From NCBI GenBank assembly GCA_951799445.1, contig OX637292.1:8745296-8809295 (forward strand): a stretch of 64,000 nt of DNA, written 5' to 3'. A program made the position numbers and the translations under genes. Every line of letters starts with the position of its first letter. Position 1 is the stretch's first letter. Below the pieces are notes generated by a model. The model was not told the DNA's origin, did no database searches, and worked only from the letters and a program-made list of their open reading frames with translations. Below are positions 11,641 to 23,008 of this stretch, piece after piece. This stretch comes from Pseudisothecium myosuroides (Eukaryota > Streptophyta > Bryopsida > Hypnales > Lembophyllaceae).

Positions 11641-13039
11641 TAAATTATATTCTTTTCAATTGACTTGCCTAAATCCAACTAAATTCTTAAATTTATAGTC
11701 ATTTACCCCCTACTTGTCATGACTATGCATCAAAAGTCACGTCAAAATTGTCATTTTAGGTGCAAAGAGAAAAATCTCTTTTCTTCATATTCAACCATAA
11801 GATATTATATTAGACCATATTCAACCATATATTAGACTTGTATGAGAATGTATGGAAAAAGTATTAGACACTTTGACCATGTAGACTTGTATGATGTAGT
11901 TGTTCAAAGTGGACAAAAATATTGCAACTATTTATACCAAGTTTTCAAACTTTGAATCCCCTATAAATGAATCTCGAAATGAATCTTTTTGGAGTACAAA
12001 GTTTTGAAATATAAATATCTATGATGGAGATTTGAGTTGAAAATCTTGGAAAAAAATTCACAAAAGATTTAACCATTCTTAAAAATTTTGTTATAAAAAA
12101 ATAGATACAAAATGGAATAAATTTCAATTTCATCAATATTGTAGCACTTTTCTAAATGCTTGTTCCGAAAGATAAATTCATACCTCTTCTAGACTATAGA
12201 CCTTATGTACACATATTTCACAATTTTGGGCGCCAAAATACAAAATTGATGAGCTTATAAGTTCTTCCATGTCTAGATTAGGAATTAGAAACATACAAGA
12301 ATAAATTCAAACTTATAGTCCTTTATAATGCAGGTGTGCCAAAAGATGACCAAGATAGCAATTTGATGAATGGAAATTGGTGCATAATAAGTTGCAAAGT
12401 AGCAAAGATAATGATCAAAAATGCTAGGAATATCATTTCAAATTAGTTAGTAGCTTGGTTTGGGTTTAGTGTATACAAAAAGTCAAAGAATTGGGCAATC
12501 CACCCTGTAACATGAACTTACAAAACCATAATCACCATAAGACTCAAAGGTATCCTAATAATGGAAATTAATTTATAAGACATATAACACAAAGGTAACT
12601 ATCCTAGTAACTATTCTAAAAATTTATTGATTAATGCAAAACATTGAATAGGAGTTGTAAGAATTCACCATGTAGATTGCAACAAAAAAAAGACTCAAAA
12701 CCTAGATATTTATTGTAGAAAGCAATCATAGCACTTCATGAATGGCCAAGGATTGCCTTTAGATGAAACTTTTGTTGTCTCTCGACTAAGATGAGATCGA
12801 AATATTGTACAAAGAGATTATTTGCCAAGAGGATTGAGACAATTCTTCAAAGATGTTTTGAGAGTCTCCAATTCTCTTGGTTTACTTAAAGCCAATGTTT
12901 TTGAGGCAAAAATTCAAATTGATCTTTGTGCATAAGAACAATAGTACATAACAAGGTTTTTTGCACCTATCTATAGAAAATCACTACTACCAAGAAATCG
13001 AGGAACAATGTATGAGGACCTAAATATTACTCATTGGCC
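11641..13039. other. AT-rich intergenic stretch, nothing recognised
   Basis: Only short random frames, no inverted ends and no tandem repeats. It forms the 3' flank of the F-box gene (transcribed leftwards). Confidence 0.5.
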
Positions 13040-14164
13040 CTAAGCGATAGCATTCCAACTAATTGTGCACATCATTATGGGATTTAAATCATGTAATAGG
13101 TTTCTAAACCTGGCAGGATGGATACGCCACTCACAAGTTGACATATTATATAGCCAAGCACTCTCAAGTCCAACATCATATACAACTAAAAACCCTTTGC
13201 AACCCCAAAGTCTAGTAGTGGTGATTCTGTGGTCAAGTAAGCACTTGCAAGGGACACAACTGTGCACTCCCAATTCCACCCAAGTAGTTGTGTTCTCTGG
13301 GAGATGAAACTCAAATATGCAATTCTTTTGTAGCATACTCTCATTAGCTTCCAATGGATCTGCGAAGCCTGGAGAAGCTCCTTTGTGAAACACAAACAAA
13401 TGGTCTTCAATGAGTTCACAACAACCTCATTCCACAAAGAGTCCTGGTGTAATATTGGTTTCATTAATATGGTGCAGTATTCCATCTGCACAATTGTAAT
13501 CGTAGAAGGTATGTCGACCTTCAAAGTTAAAATCTAAAAAATTGAGTACAATGATATAACCTTGTGTTGCTTTCACAACCATCCACTCTTTGATGTGGGA
13601 ATCATAGATTTGGGCAAATAAATGTTGGTCACCATTTATATAGTTGACCACAGCAAAAACTTTATATTCCTTGGTTTTCTTGTCCATAGTGAACTTCACC
13701 ATTCTCACCACTGGTATCAAAGATTTTTTGGGCCCCATATACAACAAAGGAGGGAGTTGTGTCTTCTGTTTCGTTAAAGGATTCATCACAATGAAACTCT
13801 GAGGGTCATTTTCGTATGACATTGGTGCCGATACACAACACACTAGTCCTCCATTAGCTCCAGCCACTAAAAATGTTTTTGTAAATAGTGCTTCATTCTT
13901 ATAAACATGCCATTTATCTGCATGTACATCACAGATGTCACAAGATATCCTACCCAAATATGGCAAAGATAGGAGAGCAAAATTGTTGTGATGACTTGTC
14001 GCATCGAAGATCTGGTTGAACTCTGATTCTTTGCAATCAACATTCCTCTTCCATTCCTTAGAAAGAACTCGAAGTTGACCAATTCTAGCTATAGGAAGAC
14101 GAGCAAACACAAGGAGCAAGAGCTTGTTGGGTAGCATTCTCCAAAGACTAGGCTCGAAGTCCAT
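13040..14164 (-). pseudogene. F-box protein gene interrupted by one in-frame TGA
   Basis: The minus-strand frame starts MDFEPSLWRMLPNKL and contains the F-box signature LPNKLLLLVFARLPIARIG ... LSKEWKR in residues 10-40, which in this family binds Skp1/ASK in SCF ubiquitin ligases. The remainder (VMNPLTKQKTQLPPL, FCNLNFL-like and C-terminal VVYDVGLESAWLYN) is the FBA/kelch-like substrate part usual for land-plant F-box proteins of 370-400 residues. After residue 245 comes TGA (13427-13429), and the same frame runs on for 129 codons to TAA at 13040. Total length fits a complete protein, so this is a single nonsense change, compatible with CGA or TGG turned to TGA. No intron is evident. It may be a recent pseudogene, an allele, or a sequencing error. 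Confidence 0.75.
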
Positions 14165-14306
14165 GACTGGGATCTTTAATCTAGACGTGCATGAACGTCA
14201 CAAATCCTTGTATTAGTTGACTTCAACATCAATTGAAAAGACAAGGATTCTAATTCACTTAATAAATCCTAAACAAGTACAAAAAGCAGAAATTGCCAAA
14301 AGCCAA
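14165..14306 (-). promoter_or_regulatory. 5' flank of the F-box gene
   Basis: Short AT-rich flank between the F-box start codon and the TTAA-bounded element at 14311. No clear TATA box; any promoter beyond 14306 was displaced by the insertion. Confidence 0.3.
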
Positions 14307-14310
14307 TTAA

Positions 14311-15003
14311 CCCCTAAAGTTCCTTGACTATGTTCTCACCAAAAATGCTCCAAAACTGCCATTTCTAGTACAAGTTTCAAATTTTTGAAAAATATCATTT
14401 TTGGACACATGTAACCGTAGGATCTCTTAGTACTCTGATTTAAAAATATGTGGAAAAAATTTCAGAAATTTCCACCATGCGGATTGGAAGATATTAGCAT
14501 TTGAAGTGGCAAAAGTCCTTTTTTTGGCCCTACGAAAAACCGGGCAGCTGCACTTCACAAGGTCAGATTATTATGAAAAAAATTCCAAAATGGTTGTGCT
14601 TCTTTGGATTAATTCTTCAGGGAAAGTTGGCTACATGCTTGAAAATTTTCAGATTATTTGGAATTGTACAACATATAGGAAAAAAATAGTAAGTAGAAAG
14701 AAGTAGAGAATGGTTCAAAATACTAAATTGTTAAGAAGTTAATTATGGAATTGAAAAATGCCAATCCCAATGGTTGCAATGTTGTAATAAACAATCTACA
14801 TCCTACAATTTTATTTTTTTTGAAGAATTCTGAAAATTGAGTGAAATAAACAACTTCAAAGTTTATTTTAGAGTAGACAGTCCATAACTGTCCGCAAACT
14901 AAAAATCCTCATCACGTTTGACTCATTGATCCGAATGGAATGATTCAAAGCTTTTCACATATATATAAATCTAATAAACCAATTTCAAACCTATCTTTAA
15001 AAA
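14311..15003 (+). mobile_element. piggyBac-like MITE, subfamily A, right end missing
   Basis: TTAA (14307-14310) is followed by CCCCTAAAGTTCCTTG. The body parallels the intact copy at 50376-51308: a CTGCCATTTCTA segment, ACCGTAGGATCT, GCGGATTGGAAGATATT and, near the end, ATGATTCAAAGCTTT. Similarity is lost near 15000, where the next TIR element begins. Confidence 0.7.
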
Positions 15004-15861
15004 TCACCCAAGAAACACTTGTACTATTTTCCATCACACGTTCAATGTGGAAGTTGTTTTGTGCCATAAGTATTTCAAAAATGTTTGAATGAGCATGAAA
15101 TTTAGAAGTAAGCTTTTTATAATAATAGAAAATGTATTTAAATTATTTAAATTTTTTCAAAATTAATTCAATAGGTGAGATTGAATTTCAAATATATGTC
15201 ACATACGATTTTGGTGGGTTTTTGTTCTATCAAGTACCTTTTTTGAAGAGTTACATCATCAAATTTGGTAGGCTAGCTCTTCTAATAGAAATACACCTTC
15301 TCAAGAGAGGGATTTCCAAAATCATTTTCCAAGTGTGTTTTATATTGGCCTAAAGTGTGTTATATTCAGGTTGAATTTATGTTGAATTAAAAATGGTTTT
15401 TTAAGTTCTTACTTTGATCTTCCTACTTTGCTCTTAGTCGGCAACAATGGCCATTTTTAAAATAAGATTTTCAAACTTATTTCCTAATTTTCAAAAATAG
15501 AAACGTGAAAGTCTCATTTTCTAAAGTAAATTGTAGCATGTGGCTCAAAATAGTTTTTCAAGGTACCCAAAAAGATTCAATAGTACTGCTGGGGCTTGTA
15601 ATACCTTCTATCTGCTAATGTAAATTGTTTTTTTAATGGAAAATTAAGTATTTCCATCCATTTTTGTCATCCAATGATGAACATCACATGTTGTCAGAAT
15701 AGTAAATTTCAAATCCAATTGACCATTCAAATTTTATGTTCCATGCCTTCAATAGTATTGAAGGTGACTCATAGTACAAAAAGTGCAAAAAGTACAAAAA
15801 GTACAAAAAGTACAAAAATGCAAAACGCAACAAATAGTACAAGTGTTTCTTGCAATCACCC
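15004..15861. mobile_element. TIR element with ACACTTGTACTATTT ends, copy 1
   Basis: Left end AAGAAACACTTGTACTATTT (15010) faces the inverse AAATAGTACAAGTGTTTCTT (15832). The related copy at 22218-22954 has the fuller terminus GGAGTGATTGCATAAAACAC and ends GTGCAATCACCC. A short array of AAAAGTACA/AAAAGTGCA repeats lies at 15775-15815. No transposase is recognised. The superfamily is undetermined because no target duplication could be set. Confidence 0.55.
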
Positions 15862-17119
15862 ACTTGTGAAATGGTTTATTAAAGGAGGCAAATAATAATT
15901 TCTTTATAATTCATATTAGACTCATCTAAGGTTTGATGTTCATTGTTGGATTAGTATTTGTTGAACAATATTAAGTGAAGAAGTTGCATCATTCAATTGA
16001 TACACTTCTACATCTATTATTCATTATATATATTTTTTCAACTAAATGGATGGTTGTAACACTTATACATTTTCTAATCACATTGGATTTGAAATTGCAC
16101 CTCATCAAGTGAAAAAATATCAAGAATTATATAGCACCTCACATGGGATTTGGAGCTCACAAGGGCCACAACCTTATAGCCACACAAAAGCTATTGTGAA
16201 GAAATTTATGGAACAATTTTATTTGACCCTCTAGCATGTAGCATAGTGGTGGTCAAAGATTCAAAACAAAATCATATTGGGCAAACCTTTTATGTGAAAT
16301 ATTTGTGTCATGAAAGCAAATAAGCAATTTGGATAATGCAATTTGTTAAGGTAGGAGCACCCATAAACATGATGTCCCCATGCCTGGGATGTAGAGTGCC
16401 CTTAAAGCATGCTTAAAAGTATCTTGAAACATGACTCCATACTGAATTGTGGTTGGTGGATTTTGAATTTTTAAAATTTGGGTACTAGAATCAAGGCAGA
16501 ATTAGTAGATTGTGGTTTAGGGTGCCCTAGGGAGTTCTACTTTGAAAATTCATAGAAATTAGATGCCTTATCCAGAAATTCTAATTTTTTCTTTGAAAAT
16601 TCATGATTTTCAATTGCTAGTATGGAAAAAATATTTTTTCTACAAAAATTTGCCTCCATCTATGTTGAATTGCTTAAATTTATGGATATGGGTGCTCCTA
16701 CCTTATGTAACAAGACCATCGACAATGGTGAGGCAAATGATTTGATTCAAAAACTTTGAACTAAAAGCAATTTGTGGGCTTGTGTTTTGGTTTTGTGCCA
16801 CCTCTATGCTGTGATGGCATTAAAGGCAACCACATTGAAAATGTACAACAACAATTTGAGTGCACAAGATGTTGGAAAATTCAGTGGACGTAGTTGTGTC
16901 CTATATGTGCGAAATCAATGTGCAATTGAATTTACTCCTATGAAATGCACTATTCAAATACATTTTTATGTAGATCATAGTATGGTTGATAAGATATATA
17001 GAAGTTTGCTAGATTGGCAACTTGGAAGCTTAAATGAAGGAGAAGAATACTTTGCATTTATATTCAAAGAACAATTGTTATTATCGGGGTTATTATCTAG
17101 AATGGATCATATTTAATGT
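15862..17119 (+). pseudogene. Decayed coding-like region, unidentified
   Basis: Open frames at 16046-16234 (62 aa, FSNHIGFEIAPHQVKKY) and 16772-17116 (114 aa, with several Cys) have more balanced composition than the surrounding AT-rich DNA. They are separated by the MITE at 16349-16703 and several stops. I do not recognise either product. They may be remnants of one gene or transposon frame, or chance. Confidence 0.25.
16349..16703. mobile_element. AGGTA-type MITE (355 bp) with TA duplication
   Basis: TA (16347-16348) then AGGTAGGAGCACCCATA; the other end reads TATGGGTGCTCCTACCT then TA (16704-16705). The 17-bp ends are perfectly inverted. TA duplication indicates Tc1/mariner. A truncated relative lies at 19251-19430, and the termini resemble those of the transposase-bearing element at 34160-38875. 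Confidence 0.8.
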
Positions 17120-18590
17120 TATGATCGAGAATTGTTTGTACTAATGCACAATGCAATCTGAAAGATGTTAAATCAATTTATTCCATGAAGTTATAAGTGA
17201 TTTTTATTGATAGATATATCACAACTTCATTTCTACAATAATCTTGAAAGTCATTCATTGGCCACTTTTGGGCCTCAACGTAAGTAGTTGGCCACTATAT
17301 AAATCGCTCTCATAAATTGAGAAATTGGAATTATAAAGTGAAATTTGGACATGTTGTTGTACAAAAGGGACTCTACCTTAATGTAAAATTTCACTTAGAA
17401 TAGACTATATTTAGACCTATTATTATGTGAATGAAATTTCTATGCAAAAAAAAACTTTTTGTGAGAAGTCAAAATGTCTCATTTCTTTTTATAAGAAGAA
17501 TGTACATCTTGACTAGAATCAAATGTAACAAGTTTCATGAATTTTGGATTTTTATTAATTGAAATTTGACCTCAAAATTTTGACTTTTTTACTTTTCACT
17601 CCATAAATTGCAAAAAAATAAGATAAAAATTCAAAATAACATTAAATAACTATATGTATCAAAAGCATATTTTGATGTATTATATTGCACACTAGGGTTA
17701 TTATATCTTGTTAATTCCCTTTTAACAAGAAAAGGGAGAATATCCCCCCTCCCCCATGTTTTTATTGTCTACTCCTAAGGAAAATGCTAGAAATCACATG
17801 TAATCTCCAATGATAAAATTTGAAAACTATAAGTCCATATTCATAATCAAAGACTCCCAACTGATTAGGAAAGTTCAACAAATACAAATTTAACCAACCA
17901 CAAATTATAAGACATTCTTTACATTTATTTTGAAAGAACCTAGCCTGATGAATGAAGTTCTTTTTGACCAATTAATCCATTTTGCTTAGAACTATTGAAG
18001 AATTGTGCTACGAGTATCCTTCAAAGGAGGGAAATTTTTTTTCCCCTTAGAGTGGGGATTATTATAAAAATTTGCCTCCTATTTTGGAGTGATTGAATTT
18101 TTATTTTATAAATTATCTTTACTAATACCAAGTCCTTAATTTCATATATGAATTCAAAATTTTCATATTTTTGTTACTTATAATAAATTATTATGAGTTC
18201 CTACGTTTCTTTCAAATTATAATTTGGAAAAATTCCCCCCCCTTTGAGGATCACTCGTAACACTACAGTGATTTGAATGATCACTTCTCCTTGACTACTT
18301 ACAAGGCTACTAAAGTGTTAAATATGATTAATTTATGACACCTAAGATTGTCCAAATAAGAGTTTGAGCATGATACTTCTTATTAGGGGGCATCAAAGCA
18401 TGGCGGATGGAAACTTAGCTCTTCTCGCTTTCAAAAAGAGGTGGGCACATGAAAAATTTTCCTTTCTTAAATTCTAAAGATTATCAAAATCCTACCTCTA
18501 AAAGTGCTAAAAACACGTAAGTTCTAAAAATTCCCAAAAATTATAGTGACCTTAATAAATTTTCAGTTTTTTGATGTAATGGACCATGAT
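17120..18590. other. AT-rich stretch, nothing recognised
   Basis: No long frame, TIR or tandem repeat was seen apart from homopolymer runs. Confidence 0.4.
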
Positions 18591-19250
18591 AAATTATTTT
18601 TTTGGACTTTTTTGATGAATTATGTGCATCATGGAGTCTGGTATTCATACAAAAAATTGAATCTAAAAATGCATTTTATGGCTATAAAATATAAATTAAA
18701 TGCTTTGTCAATTTCAACAAATATTTTAAGTACAAGAGCATTAAGGTATAATAATGGTCCATGTTGCAACCTATACTCTCTCAACAATGGCTAATGCAAT
18801 CCCATGCTCTAAATTTTAAAACAAAATTTAATTATTATGAGAACCAACATCATTTGCATTTTTGTCAAATTGTTGATATTTTATATTCTATAAATGCTAA
18901 TTTCCTTCAATTTTTGTGTACAACAATTTGAAATGATGTATACCAATATGCCAAGGCACAAAAAGTTTTTTTGGAGTTATAGGACAAAATTGACAAACGA
19001 TGAAGTAATTCCAAATCACAGTGAACAAAACCGAGTTTTAGACAAGGCTAACTTTGAAATTAATTTTCTTTCAAATCACAATTAATTTTTCCTTCAAACT
19101 TCCATGGTAGCGTGCAAGCATGTTGCATACTACAACTTTTGTATATTCAACTTTTGGACTTTGTCCATTGATGCTTATGGTATAGTTGTTTGAATGAAAA
19201 CTTTTCAGATTTGTACTGAATTTTGTTAGTCATTGTATGATGGGTTTAGT
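18591..19250 (+). repeat. Host repeat H, copy 2 (no CACTA or TIR insertion)
   Basis: It aligns with the three pieces of copy 1 (6508-11640). At 18834 the copy runs straight through the site where copy 1 carries the CACTA element, and at 19036 through the site of the 3.1-kb element. It therefore serves as the empty-site control for both. Confidence 0.75.
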
Positions 19251-19436
19251 GGCCTAGGGAGCTTCCCCTTTGAAAATTCAGAGAAATTACATGTCATATT
19301 TGCATATTCCAATCTTTTTTTGAAAATTCATGATATTCAATTGTTAATACTATGAAAATATTTCTTCTACAAAAAGGTGCTTCCAACTATGCTGAATTGC
19401 TTATTTTGACGGTGTTTCCACCTTACAAAACAATAT
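19251..19436. mobile_element. Truncated AGGTA-type MITE remnant
   Basis: It parallels 16515-16703: CCTAGGGAG..TTTGAAAATTCA, AAAATTCATGAT, TTCTACAAAAA, TGCTGAATTGCTTA, ending GGTGTTTCCACCTTA in place of GGTGCTCCTACCTTA. The left half of the element is missing. Confidence 0.6.
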
Positions 19437-19458
19437 CTTTTCATTGCCACTCTCACTA

Positions 19459-19677
19459 CACTAATGATGGTATTTAGTGTTACCCACACTACTTGCTTTC
19501 AAAATGCCATAAATTTTTACTCTTGATGAATATTTTTATCAACTACATTCATTGACAACTCAGCAACTTTGGAACATATCAATACCTATGCTCTTGGTAA
19601 AAATACTCATCAAGAGTAAAAAATTATAACAGTTTAAAATCAATTAGTGTAGGTAACACTATTTACCATCATTAATG
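19459..19677. mobile_element. Foldback MITE (219 bp) with probable TA duplication
   Basis: Left CACTAATGATGGTATTTAGTG and right CACTATTTACCATCATTAATG are inverted copies, flanked by TA. A second inner palindrome (TTTTACTCTTGATGA / TCATCAAGAGTAAAA) extends the pairing. Repeat F copies at 39521 and 52428 lack it (ACTCTCACTGGCTATC and ACTCTCACTGCCTATC). Confidence 0.65.
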
Positions 19678-19896
19678 TAGCCAGCTTCAGAAATTTGCAG
19701 GCAAAGCCTGAAGTGTCCACGTTTCCTTCAACAAATGAAAGTCAAGCCATTCTCACTATTCATTGTGTGTGCCGATCCAGCCATCTGGTGTCGCCTTTGA
19801 AGGAAACTGATGCAGTGTGACCAAAACCAAAGAAAAATCAAACCATCTGGAAATTCCAACTGGTGATACTTTCTAACATTCAGCTGAAGACATTAA

Positions 19897-20117
19897 CCCT
19901 TGAACGACACGGCGGACGTTTTGAGGCCGATGAATGACAAGAGAATCTCCTGTGTAGGACAGAAGTGCAACTATTCATCCTCCAAATTTTGTGGGGAAAG
20001 GGAAGATAATTTACAGTAGTTTGACTTCCAACGAGTGCTTTTGTATTATTTTAATTCAACAATCCACACGGTGACAAAACAGATGATTTCCACGGTTATG
20101 AGCATGTCATTTAAGGG
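19897..20117. mobile_element. Short piggyBac-like MITE (221 bp), TTAA duplication
   Basis: TTAA-CCCTTGAACGACAC at the left and GTCATTTAAGGG-TTAA at the right. The related copy at about 53832 shows the site without it (GAAGACCATAAGAGTCCG). Interior without ORF. Confidence 0.7.
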
Positions 20118-20188
20118 TTAAGAGTCCGACGGAAATAATCGACTAGATTAAATTTATATTTCATGACTTCTCCATTTACTTTTGGGTT

Positions 20189-21098
20189 TCTAAGAGCGGA
20201 CTTCCATATTGTGCTTGAATTGAAAATTGATGTATGAATTTTTCATAGTTAGAATTGACTTTTCTAAGTCCCTTCTTACTTTCACTTCTATGTTAGTAGC
20301 AAGAATCACATGTAAAGAGTCGCTTTGCCTTATTGTCAAACTAGCATAAAGGCAAACCAAAAGTCAAGTCCATTGTTTCAAATAGTTTATTGGAAACTAG
20401 AAAGTTGTCTCCCCTACTTATTAGAAAAAACTTCATAAGTTCAAAACAAGGACTTACAAGCCCTCAAAATTATCCGTCAAACAAGTCAATATAAGAAAAA
20501 TGGGGCCTGAAGAAGGCAACAAAACTAGAACAATAGTGACGTCACCTCTTGGAATAAAAAATTTAATTAAATAATTAAATAATTAAATAATTAAATAATT
20601 AAATAATTAAATAATTAAATAATTAAATAATTATTTGATTAAGGAAAAGAATTATTATTTTAAAATTAAATTAATTATTCTTAATTTTAAAATTAAAATT
20701 AAAATTAAAATTTTTTAAAATTAATTCAATTTTTTTTAAATTTAGCAAGTGATGTCACTATTGTTCTAGTTTTGCTGCCTTCTTCAGGCCCCATTCTTCT
20801 TATAATGACTTATTTGATGGGTAATTTTGAGGGGCTCGTAAGTCCTTTGAACTTAAGAAGTTTTTTTTGACAAGTAGGGGAGATAACTTTCTTATTTCCA
20901 AGAAACTATTTGAAACAATGGACTTGAACTTTTACTTTGCCTTTATGTTAGTTTGACAACAAGGCAAAGCGACTCTTTACATATGGTTCTTGCTACTAAT
21001 ATAGAAGTGAAAGTATCAAGGGACTCAAAAAAATCAATTCAGACTATGGAAAATTCATACATCAATTTTTGATTCCGACACAACACGGAAGTCTACTC
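20189..21098. repeat. Foldback: arms of about 360 bp around an AT-rich core
   Basis: 20189-20560 and 20745-21098 are inverted copies: CTAAGAGCGGACTTCC / GGAAGTCTACTCTTAG, TAAAGAGTCGCTTTGCC / GGCAAAGCGACTCTTTA, CCTGAAGAAGGCA / TGCCTTCTTCAGG. The spacer is an (AATTAAAT)n and poly-T rich stretch. In copies 2 and 3 of repeat F only the right-arm orientation is present. Transcription would yield a long hairpin RNA. Confidence 0.8.
20563..20635. repeat. (AATTAAAT)n microsatellite
   Basis: About eight 8-bp units in a row at the centre of the foldback. Confidence 0.85.
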
Positions 21099-21101
21099 TT
21101 A

Positions 21102-21721
21102 GGGCCACTTCACACTATGACCAAAGGTCAAGAGTCCGTGGATTTCCTCCAATCACAATGCAAGAAACCAAGAGTTTGGACTCTCAGCCCTTCACACTAG
21201 AAGGCACAAGTCCAAAGTCCATGGCCCTCCAACTACCTACATGGCAATGAATTGCCTACATGGCGACGGACTCTCAACCAAAGTTTGGGGCGGCTAAAAA
21301 TGGAGAACCAAACTATGGTCGAGAGTCCAAACTATGGCCGTGGGAGTTCATTTAATAACTTACAAGATCTCAACCGTTAGATTGGTATAGGTTTGGACTT
21401 TAGGCTTGGCCTTTGGAGACTTCACACTATGGCCATCCAAATCGAGAGGCCGTGGGAGTTCATTATTAAGAGTTTGGACTTTCAACTTGGCCTTTGGAGG
21501 CTTCACACTATGGCCGGCCAAGTTGAGAGACCGTGGGAGTTCATTGCCAAGGGTTTGGACTTTGGGCTTGGCCTTTGGAGTCTTCACATTATGACCAGGA
21601 GAAGGCTCCAGTTCCTATTTTTTATTGCCTTTTTATTGCCAATTTCTTTGGACTCTCAACAAAGTTTGGACTCTCAATTCCACGGACTCTCAATTTGGAC
21701 GGCCATAGTGTGAAGCGGCCC
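21102..21721. mobile_element. PIF/Harbinger-like MITE (620 bp), TTA duplication
   Basis: Starts GGGCCACTTCACACTATG and ends CATAGTGTGAAGCGGCCC, flanked by TTA at 21099-21101 and 21722-21724. A 3-bp TTA duplication with GGGCC ends is typical of Tourist/PIF-Harbinger. The empty site is visible in the related copies near 41388 and 54428 (TTAGAGACC). It contains the 81-bp tandem repeat listed next. Confidence 0.75.
21391..21633. repeat. Three tandem copies of an 81-bp unit
   Basis: Units start GTTTGGACTTT at 21391, 21472 and 21553; each contains GGCCTTTGGAG and TTCACACTATGGCC. 81 is a multiple of 3, so a repetitive open frame on the plus strand (21393-21713) and one on the minus strand (21360-21587) result; I take both as by-products. 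The unit includes the element's own terminal motif CTTCACACTATG. Confidence 0.8.
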
Positions 21722-22217
21722 TTAGAGGCCTAGAAGTAGAAGCTGGAGGAGTAACAAAATACAAATTTAATCTCCTTTTCTTCCTAATGCTAGTCTAAAA
21801 ACCATCATGAATGAAGAATCTACTTGGAATAGTTCAACTAACCATGGCTCACGAACATGGGAAGTGAGGTCTTTCCATGCTACTTCTTTTGGGATGTAGA
21901 CTCTATGTCACAAACCTAGGACTAGTAACTAGTCACTAGTAACCAATAATAGTACATAGTCCAAAACATTTTTTTTTAGTCTTTCGTTCATTCATTTTTT
22001 ACTTTTTAGTGTAGATTCTTGGATACCTTGTGTATTATATTTCTTTTGTTTTTCTAACAACAATTATTTCATTAAATTGAAGTTCATTTGCAAGAGCTTG
22101 ATGAGTATATAAATTTAATCTATCACAAAATAATACAAAACAAGGAGCACATTGTTACAATATTTTTACAATTGTGAAGGGACGAAGTTTGAAAGAGCCC
22201 CATTGCAAAACGCCAAA

Positions 22218-22954
22218 GGAGTGATTGCATAAAACACTTGTACTATTTTCTGTCACACGTCACGTGCTGATTATTTTTTTGGCCATAATTTTTGGGTTTT
22301 GACTCCAAATGATTCAAAATTCATAGACAAGGTACTTATGACTATTATACACCTTGTCTATTTTTTTTTGGAATATTTTAAAAATGTTTTATAATTTAAT
22401 AATAGCCCCCGATATTATGTCACAAATGCCAATTTGGAGGTTTTCAGTACTATTTAGTACCCATAAAAACGAATTTGGAGTTGAAATTTGGTAGAGATGG
22501 TCTTCTAGTAGACTTGTAGCTATTGTTTAAAGGAATTCAAAAAATACTTAATTTTATCTAGTGTAGAAGTCCACAAAGTGTGCCCCTTTCTACTTGCATT
22601 TTGAAACATGTAAAAAATTATTTTGGCGGTTTTGTTGGTGAATGACCATTTCCATAGAGTTGCCACAAACGGCCAATTTTTATTTTTTTTATTTAAGTTT
22701 TTTCCTACTTTCTACTAATTAAAACATCAAAGTATGTATTTTCTTGAGATTTGGCACTTTTCTAGTTCTCCTATAACTTAGAGAATTTTTTAATGAATTT
22801 CCTTTGGTGGTTACCTTCATCTTAAAGGTGCATACATTGGTCATATTTTTTTAACTTTTTTAAAAATTGATTTTCAAATTTTAAAGTACTCCTGAAAAAA
22901 TCAAGAGGTGTTGCGAAATGCAACAAATAGTACAAGTGTTTCGTGCAATCACCC
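22218..22954. mobile_element. TIR element with ACACTTGTACTATTT ends, copy 2 (737 bp)
   Basis: Left GGAGTGATTGCATAAAACAC followed by TTGTACTATTTT; right AAATAGTACAAGTGTTTCGTG then CAATCACCC. Same family as 15004-15861. No clear target duplication; interior AT-rich without ORF. Confidence 0.6.
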
Positions 22955-23008
22955 GAAGCAACACCTCTAAAAGTTCTGCATCATTGATCATCTAATAGTG
23001 AGGGATCA

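Larger units (their letters stand above)
19690..22160 (+). repeat. Repeat F, copy 1
   Basis: Shares ordered blocks with 39285-41640 (copy 2) and 49530-54860 (copy 3): AAAGTCAAGCCATTCTCACTA, CTGGAAATTCCAACTG, GAAGTGAAAGTATCAAGG, GGAGCACATT. Copy 1 differs by a foldback arrangement and carries its own set of insertions. No product recognised. Confidence 0.7.

Noticed and set aside
15775..15820. CRISPR-like regular array (AAAAGTACA repeats)
   Set aside because: Units are 9 bp without spacers, a simple microsatellite in plant nuclear DNA.
21360..21713. Repetitive open frames on both strands
   Set aside because: Created by the 81-bp (27-codon) tandem repeat.
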